From contig CM022300.1 in the NCBI GenBank assembly GCA_011799875.1, positions 115,209,201 to 115,273,200 on the forward strand: a stretch of 64,000 nt of DNA, read 5' to 3'. The stretch is from Thinopyrum elongatum. Its lineage: Eukaryota; Streptophyta; Magnoliopsida; Poales; Poaceae. Position numbers and translations under genes: made by a program. Positions within the stretch are counted from its first letter, which is position 1; every line of letters starts with the position of its first letter. The notes below the pieces were generated by a model. The model worked only from the letters and a program-made list of their open reading frames with translations. It was not told the origin of the DNA and searched no databases. Positions 57,717 to 64,000 of this stretch are shown here, piece by piece.

Positions 57717-60244
57717 AGAAGGTATACAACCCGTTGGTATATGGGAGACCACAAGACAACTTGAGAAATCCAAAAAAACACAAGAAGAAAAATGCTTTTT
57801 TGGCTCATATGAAAGTGAAAAAAAGTTAACCGTCATATTTCTACTTATTGGACAACAATCAAGGCAGGGTGAGTTGGTTAGTACATTGCTGCTACTGGTG
57901 TTTGTACGTAAGATAACAGGTTTCCGGTGCTTATACTAGCATGCTATCCACGTTGAGGTTATCGAGTTGTAAACTTTTTTCCTTAGGCTAAAGTTATCAT
58001 GATGAAAGTACATACGTTTTTTTTTTAAAAGTGAATAAGTTATCAGGTCCACGATCGTAAAAATATCATTACATTCACACAAAAAACCGGGATTATGTTT
58101 GAACATCTTTTTTATGCCTTGATAAAAAAAATCTTCTTGCAACAAAGAAAGACAACCGATGAAAATAGATTTTTTTGGTTGAAAAAGGAATGAATAAAAA
58201 TAGCCAAAAAAATCTTTAAAACAACCACGTTGCGTGGTTCATGACCAGTGACCAGATCTAGAAAAAATCGAAAAGCAAATCCCGCTTGCTCCATAAAATG
58301 CACTAGCAGCATTTGTCAAAATAAAAACAGCCTAACCTGTATCTAACCACCAGCAAGGTATTAGCCCAGATGGCTAGTGAGCGAGAAAAATCAATAGCGA
58401 AGAAAAAAAACCCCGAACCGAACGTACAACAGTTTTCAAGAGAAGGAAATAAAAATCGATACTGCGGGAGCGAATCAAGGGACCGTGCGATGCGATGATC
58501 GGGTCGTTCGGATCTATTCTCATATTACGAACGTTTGGAAATTAGAAATTCCCTTATTATATACCTATAAACCTAATAATAAAGGACTATTGCTTCTTGC
58601 GGTAGGTGACAAAAATTGCTCCAAAGTTGCAAAATATTACCCATAATGCGTGATAAAGAACGTTTCACACAGGAGAATCCCGCCTGAGACGGCCCATGCA
58701 GTAGGGACCTTCTATACTACACTCTGCACACTGGGAGAAGACGCAACGCGCCCATTTGGACGGCCCATGTACGAGTGGTCTGTTTTTTATTTTTTTTTAT
58801 TTTTCTTTTCCATTTTCATTTTTTCTACTTTAAATAATTTGAAACTTTAAAAAAGTTTCAAAAATTAAAGAAATAAGAATTTTGAAAAAATATATTTAAT
58901 AAATCATAAAATGTTCGCGATTTTATAAAAAATGTTTGAAATTTTGAAAGCAAATGTTCAGAAAATCAAAAACTGTTCATGATTTTTTAGAAAGTTTGTG
59001 TATTAAAAAATGTTAAATTGAATAAATGTTGCCAATTCAAAAAATATTCATGAATGAAAAATATCCTAAAAATTCAAATATTCTTCGTGACTTATAAAAT
59101 AGTTTATTCATTCATAAAATGTTCGCTGATTCAAAAAAGATCATCTATTTCAAAAAATGTTCGTTAAATCAAAAAATGTTCGTGAATTTCAAAAATTGAT
59201 CCACCACTTTCCAAAACAATGTTCGTCTATTCTAGAAATGTTCGCTGATTCAAGAAAATTGTTAAAAAATGTTTACAAATAATATAAATATTCATGAATT
59301 CAAAAAATATTCTTGATTTTAGAATATGTTTGAAAATTTGTAAAAGTGTTCATAAATTTGAAAAATGTTTGCGAGTTTAAAAAAATGTTCATGATTTCAC
59401 GAAATTACGAGTGATAGTGTAGCTCACTGATGCAGCCAAATGTGATCATGGTCATTGGAGATTATGATTTTTTTTCTCCCGTTGCAACGCATAGCCCTTT
59501 CGCGAGTAGTAATAAGGGGAGTAAATCAGAAATAATTCAATGGCATGGTAATATATCATCTATATAGCCCAAATGCTAATTAGTACAGCCGCACTATTTG
59601 GAAGATCAAACACACCTCGTATCCACCGTGGGATGCGATGTTTGTGGCAACATATATCGACTTTAATTATGACGGGCTCCACTGGCAATTAAGGCACGAA
59701 AAAAAATCCTGCTGGTATGATTTGTTGTAACTTCGCCGCTCTATCCACTTCCCCTCCCACGTTTTTCTGCAACAACGACGGCGTTGAGGTTGTTTCAGCC
59801 GCTGGTTCTAGTGCGTGGAGGCGGGCGCGAGGAGGGGAGGTAGTAGAGAGAACGATGTCGTGGCATTGCGTTGTTTTCGCGTGGCGGCGCAATCGACGAG
59901 GAGCGGTGGGCGCCATCAGGCGTTCTGTGGAGGCCACTGCATAAGTCGCGCAACCGCCACCTTCACTCCCATCTCCGGCAATCTCTCCCGCCCAATCCCC
60001 GTCTCTACCCAACTATTCTTCTATGTCCTGGTCTTCAGGCCGGTCTCAGTCGCCATCTAGGTTGGCCGAGCACGGGAGGGCAGTGATGAGGGCTACACGA
60101 TGAATCTCCTCGGACAGCAGGAGGTCTTTCAGGTTCGGTGACGGCTTAACATGCTTGGCCGCCACTTCATCGGTGTGCTTCATGTTGTAGACGTGCTGTG
60201 ATGGTGTCACACACATCATGTCGTAGAAAACATGAAAAAACTGT
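57717..60244. other. AT-rich flank between Sirevirus and PPR gene
   Basis: No supported gene. 58790-59400 is a degenerate array of AAAATGTTCG(T/C)GAATTC-like words in A/T-rich sequence. 59689-60060 is GC-richer with frames open on both strands and no recognisable protein. Nothing else identified. Confidence 0.5.
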
Positions 60245-60352
60245 ACCTCCTACTCCGTTCTGAATTATTTATCATAGAAATTGATAGAAATGAATGTATC
60301 TATAACTAAAATTATTTATCATAGAAATTGATACAAATAACTTGAGGGTGGG
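60245..60352. mobile_element. Degenerate small Stowaway MITE upstream of the PPR gene (tentative)
   Basis: Contains the words CTACTCCGTTCTGAATTATTT and GAAATGAATGTATCTATAACTAAAA in the order seen in short Triticeae Stowaways; the other arm is worn. TA flanks are possible. Boundaries approximate. Confidence 0.35.
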
Positions 60353-60532
60353 AAGTAATTGGGTGCAGAAAAAAATGGGGGAGTCGATCCGAACACGCCG
60401 CACACTGATGGGGCGCGTCCGCAGGGGAAGATTTGTTCATTGTGGTGCGTCTCCTCCCCCGAACCTCTCTCACGAAAGCGCTCATCAACCTCCGCTCCTG
60501 GCTGCGTTGCTGCTACCACCGTCATCTCAGCA

Positions 60533-62542
60533 ATGGCGGCAGCAAGAATGCAGCCTCCGCTCAACCCACGAGCGGCGTCGCCTTCCACGGCAGTCCCCAC
60601 CTCCAACACTCAAAGCCTACAGAGCACGCCCATCCACACTTCCACCCCATCCGTCCGCGCGCTGTTCCTCCGCGCCGTGGACTCCTCCCGTCCTGCCTCC
60701 TGGTCCGCCGCCGTCGCCGACCTTCTTGCTTCCGGAGACGCCGTCGCCGCTCTGGCCACCTTTGCCGCCGCTCTCCGCGCTAACCCGGCCGCGCTCCTCC
60801 CGGCCCTTCCCCCCGCCTTCCGCGCAGCTGCCGCCGCCACCTCGCTCGCCGCCGGCCGCCAGCTACACCTCATTGCCCTCCGTTCCGGTCTCTTTCCCTC
60901 TGACCCGTTCTCCGCCTCCGCTCTTCTCCATATGTACCACCACTGCTGCCGCCCCCTCGACGCCCGTAAGGCGTTCGATGAAATTCCCAGCCCCAACCCC
61001 GTCATTATCACAGCCATGTGCTCTGGCTACCTGCGAAACAATCTAGTCTACCCCTCGCTCGCTCTCTTCCGCGACTTGCTCGCATCTGGTTCTGCCATGG
61101 CGGTGGACGAGGCGGCTGCGCTCGTGGCGTTCTCCTCGTCGGCCCGTGTCCCTGTCCGCGGAATTACTGCTAGCCTTCATGCACTTATTGTGAAGATTGG
61201 CTTGGACGTGGATGCTGGGGTGGTCAACACGATGTTAGACGCTTATGCCAAAGGCGGTGGTCGTGACCTGCCGGCTGCGAGGAAGTTGTTTGATACCATG
61301 GAGAAGGATGTGGTATCCTGGAATACGATGATTGCGCTGTATGCTCAGAATGGATTGTCGGCGGAGGCCCTCGGGCTGTATGGCAAGATGCTGAATGTTG
61401 GTGGAGGCATTAGGTGCAATGCCGTGACGTTCTCTGCTGTGTTACTGGCTTGCGCGCATGCCGGGACGATACAGACTGGAAAGCGCATTCATAATCAGGT
61501 GGTAAGAATGGGTTTGGAGGAAAATACCTATGTTGGAACTTCTGTAGTCGATATGTACAGCAAGTGCGGAAGAGTGGAAATGGCAAGAAAGGCTTTCGGC
61601 AAAATTAAGGAGAAGAATGTCCTTTCATGGTCTGCCATGATTACTGGTTATGGCATGCATGGTCATGGACAAGACGCCCTTGAAGTTTTCAATGAGATGT
61701 GCAGATCGGGGCAAAACCCTAACTACATAACTTTTATCTCGGTTTTAGCTGCTTGCAGTCATGCTGGTCTTTTAGATATGGGCCGTTATTGGTACAAAAC
61801 TATGAAGAATAAGTTTGGGATTGAACCTGGAGTGGGACACTATGGATGCATGGTGGATCTTCTTGGCCGTGCCGGTTGTCTTGATGAGGCTTATGGCCTC
61901 ATTAAAGAAATGAAGGTTAAACCTGATGCTGCTATCTGGGGAGCTCTTCTTAGTGCATGCCGAGTCCATAAAAATGTTGAGCTGGCAGAAATTTCTTCGA
62001 AAAGATTGTTTGAGTTGGATGCGACCAACAGTGGGTACTATGTTTTATTGTCCAATATATATGCAGAAGCTGGAATGTGGCAAGATGTGGAGAGAATGAG
62101 AGTTCTGGTTAAAACAAGAGGAATAGAAAAACCTCCAGGGTATAGCTCAGTTGAATTGAAAGGTAAAACACATGTGTTTTATGTTGGCGACACGAGTCAT
62201 CCTCAGCACAAGGAGATCTATTCTTATTTGGGGAAACTGCTTGAGATAGCGCAAAAAGCAGGCTATGTACCAAACACGGGCTCTGTTCATCATGATTTGG
62301 ATGAAGAGGAGAAAGAATCTGCGTTGCGCATCCACAGTGAAAAGCTTGCTGTTGCTTTTGCTCTGATGAACTCTGTCCCGGGTTCAGTAATCCATGTGAT
62401 AAAGAATCTCCGGGTCTGTACTGATTGCCATGCAGTAATCAAGTTTATTTCTAAGTCCGCTGAACGAGAAATTATCGTTAGAGATTTACAGCGCTTTCAT
62501 CATTTCAAGGATGGATCATGCTCTTGTGGAGATTATTGGTGA
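60533..62542 (+). CDS. DYW-type pentatricopeptide repeat protein, probable organelle RNA-editing factor (MEF14-like)
   Basis: Intact single-exon frame of 669 residues from ATG 60533 (G at -3, G at +4). An in-frame ATG at 60359 would add 58 residues with no targeting look, so the downstream start is preferred. The A/R/S/P-rich N-terminus suggests organelle import. PLS-type PPR motifs run from about residue 60 to 510 (VVNTMLDAYAKGG, VVSWNTMIALYAQNG, NVLSWSAMITGYGMHG, HYGCMVDLLGRAG). E/E+ motifs follow (PGYSSVELKGKTHVF near 535), then a DYW deaminase domain with the HSE motif near 601, CTDCH near 628 and the terminal triplet DYW. These proteins bind specific organelle transcripts and convert C to U. 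The C-terminal half resembles Arabidopsis MEF14 (mitochondrial, matR editing) from memory; orthology is inferred. All zinc and catalytic residues are present. Confidence 0.93.
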   Translation: MAAARMQPPLNPRAASPSTAVPTSNTQSLQSTPIHTSTPSVRALFLRAVDSSRPASWSAAVADLLASGDAVAALATFAAALRANPAALLPALPPAFRAAAAATSLAAGRQLHLIALRSGLFPSDPFSASALLHMYHHCCRPLDARKAFDEIPSPNPVIITAMCSGYLRNNLVYPSLALFRDLLASGSAMAVDEAAALVAFSSSARVPVRGITASLHALIVKIGLDVDAGVVNTMLDAYAKGGGRDLPAARKLFDTMEKDVVSWNTMIALYAQNGLSAEALGLYGKMLNVGGGIRCNAVTFSAVLLACAHAGTIQTGKRIHNQVVRMGLEENTYVGTSVVDMYSKCGRVEMARKAFGKIKEKNVLSWSAMITGYGMHGHGQDALEVFNEMCRSGQNPNYITFISVLAACSHAGLLDMGRYWYKTMKNKFGIEPGVGHYGCMVDLLGRAGCLDEAYGLIKEMKVKPDAAIWGALLSACRVHKNVELAEISSKRLFELDATNSGYYVLLSNIYAEAGMWQDVERMRVLVKTRGIEKPPGYSSVELKGKTHVFYVGDTSHPQHKEIYSYLGKLLEIAQKAGYVPNTGSVHHDLDEEEKESALRIHSEKLAVAFALMNSVPGSVIHVIKNLRVCTDCHAVIKFISKSAEREIIVRDLQRFHHFKDGSCSCGDYW

Positions 62543-62723
62543 TAGGGTCGTACAAGAGGGCTGAGGTCGTGATACCATCTTCGTTGTCAGTCATACCACC
62601 GTTGTATTATGTACAGGTCGATTTACTTCCAAGACATATTGTTACACCTCATCTCGATTAGGCTAATGATATTGCCTTGCTGCCTGAACACCGGGAACTT
62701 AGAAGATTTTATAGCTTGGCATA

Positions 62724-62729
62724 AATAAA
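62724..62729 (+). terminator. Candidate poly(A) signal of the PPR gene
   Basis: AATAAA about 180 bases after the stop codon, in an AT-rich 3' region. Confidence 0.4.
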
Positions 62730-62761
62730 AAAGTTACGCCTTTTCTGTAAGATCTGCATAC

Positions 62762-63690
62762 TGTAATGAATGGCACAACAAGTTGGTTCAAGGAGACGTC
62801 GATCAGATGGACAGGGCAGCAAGGTATTTTTTCCTATGGAGGGCTCTTCGCAGTGTGATACCGGGGATGATTGTTCTTGCAGGTAGGCATATCAAGACCT
62901 CACCCCAATGTCCCATCTGCTGCTGGGGAGCCAAGGATACAAAGCACCTGATTTTCACACGCGGCGTGGCATGCGAGGAAGGTTTGGCAAGCGCTGGGAC
63001 CTGAGGTGTTCATCAAACAAGCAACGCAGATTGATCGATCACAGGTCAGTGATGCTTGAGGAAATTTTGAGGAGTACTGTCAAACATTCAGCGGTTATGG
63101 GTCGGTACGGTGTACAGGAGACGATCGCCGTAGGGGCATGGTATATCTTGTGGCAGCGACGGGAGGTTGTTAATGGAGGAGAGGTGGAATCTGCTCAGTC
63201 AACTGTGTTTGCAATTCAGGCTATTGGCGCGAACTATGCAAAGCTCTGAACAGTTCACAACCAGTCCTGATACGATGAGGGAAGCCTCCATGGAATTCTT
63301 ATAAACTGAATGTGGATGCATCATCATACTTTGAAAATGGAACAGGGACAGTGGCTGCGGTCTTCCGCAATGATCATGGTGAACCGGTCGCTGGGTTCTT
63401 GATCACATGTTGGACTCGGCCACGGTGGAGGTGGCCGCTATCCAGAAGGGCCCGGAACTGGTTGAAAACTTGGGATGTAACACCATCATTGTCGAGTCTG
63501 ACTGCCTGGAAGTGATTCAAGCATGCAATGGTTTGCTTGGTCAAGGTATTTAAGTGATCATGCTTAATTCTAATTCTCCTGTGTATTGGGACGATGAACC
63601 CCTTAGCTATGTTTTATCGAATGATAAACGTGTACTGCTACCTGATCGACCGAAGTCCACCAAGTGGCTTCCCTAAAAGAAAAAAACTGT
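62762..63690 (+). pseudogene. LINE 3' end: zinc-binding RT tail plus RNase H-like domain, decayed
   Basis: The first part (62783-63000) matches the zf-RVT tail of plant LINEs (FLWRALRSVIPG, then C-x-x-C and KHLIF). The second (63300-63545) is RNase H-like (KLNVDASSYFENGTGTVAAVFRND, then after a frameshift VESDCLEVIQACNG). A conserved tail (DDEPLSYVLSNDKRVLL) runs to about 63650 and an A-rich tract ends it near 63690. Multiple stops and frame changes make it dead. It begins about 220 bases after the PPR stop. Confidence 0.7.
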
Positions 63691-63740
63691 TTGTCAAGTG
63701 ATTCTCTGATTGCTCAAAACATCTCCTGCAATCTCATTTT

Positions 63741-64000
63741 GTTCCCCTTTTTTTGAAATGGAACACTCATATTCCGTATGACACAGCCTGATCGCCGGTC
63801 ACAACACTGATTACATCATCAGGGTAGCTGGTGAACCACTCTTTAAGTTCACCATCAGCTAAGCCTGCACCCATAGCAGCCAGCACATGCGCTGGTTTAT
63901 TACATGATCTCGGTGCATACACAACACTTGGGCCTCAATGAAGATGGTTCTAAGCTTGAACCTAATATCACTAAACAGGGCACCAAGAGGCGCAAGGTCG
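63741..64000 (-). pseudogene. Second LINE 3' end, opposite orientation, continuing past the window edge
   Basis: The minus strand reads an RNase H C-terminus (APRSCNKPAHVLAAMG), then GELKEWFTSYPDDV, stop near 63775, and an A7 tract. A frameshift lies near 63920 between FIEAQV and the PRSCNK block. Tail to tail with the preceding LINE remnant. Confidence 0.7.

Noticed and set aside
59689..60086. Overlapping frames on both strands before the PPR gene
   Set aside because: Short, compositionally biased and without recognisable protein; possibly leader or worn repeat.
1..64000. CRISPR arrays, bacterial operons, ribosome binding sites
   Set aside because: The window is plant nuclear DNA; the tandem arrays seen lack the unique-spacer layout and belong to transposon ends or LTRs.
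1..64000. tRNA or rRNA genes
   Set aside because: I looked for tRNA-like clover-leaf boxes and ribosomal signatures by eye and recognised none; a covariance search would be decisive.

Overview
The window looks like nuclear DNA of a Triticeae grass (wheat, goatgrass, barley or rye type). It is almost entirely nested transposable elements of families typical of those genomes, with one clear single-copy host gene near the right edge: a DYW-type pentatricopeptide repeat (PPR) RNA-editing factor at 60533..62542. Both grass LTR retrotransposon superfamilies occur, together with a CACTA transposon, small Helitrons, MITEs and LINE remnants.

Layout. The base layer is a minus-strand Sirevirus-type copia retrotransposon. 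Its 5' LTR ends at 57716 and its body runs leftward past the left edge. It has been opened several times. (1) A solo LTR of its own family sits in its gag at 54334..55826 with a GGTCC target duplication. (2) A 35,450-bp CACTA transposon sits in the gag-pre-integrase/integrase coding region at 16853..52302 with a TTG duplication; without the insert and one TTG, the copia reading frame continues unbroken. (3) An Angela/BARE-type copia element (3' end at 9224) landed just beyond the stop codon of the Sirevirus env-like reading frame. That element was itself split by a Tekay-type chromovirus whose pol and 4.2-kb 3' LTR fill 1..7443.

The CACTA element is the most interesting object. It has imperfect CACTA termini, different subterminal repeat arrays at its two ends, and a decayed TNPA-like gene with duplicated exon modules near the left end. 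I see no DDE transposase. Its interior carries a 10.4-kb Tat-lineage gypsy element (26678..37073, ACGGT duplication, about 4% LTR divergence by eye), two 487-bp Helitrons in opposite orientation, several MITEs, and a gene-like block at about 38.4-48.4 kb. That block holds an intact coiled-coil reading frame with a TATA box, an intact DEDDy 3'-5' exonuclease-like reading frame, a candidate first exon with a TATA box, and a head-to-head pair of paralogous reading frames, one intact and one frameshifted, each with a 33-bp-type minisatellite in its leader. The simplest reading is a very large non-autonomous CACTA that has gathered host-gene material (Pack-CACTA-like).

Right of the Sirevirus lies about 2.8 kb of AT-rich flank, then the PPR gene, then two decayed LINE 3' ends arranged tail to tail. 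Relative order from nesting: Sirevirus first; then its solo LTR, the CACTA and the Angela element in unknown order; the Tat element after the CACTA; the Tekay element after the Angela element. Family names were assigned by recognition of motifs and LTR ends, without any database search.
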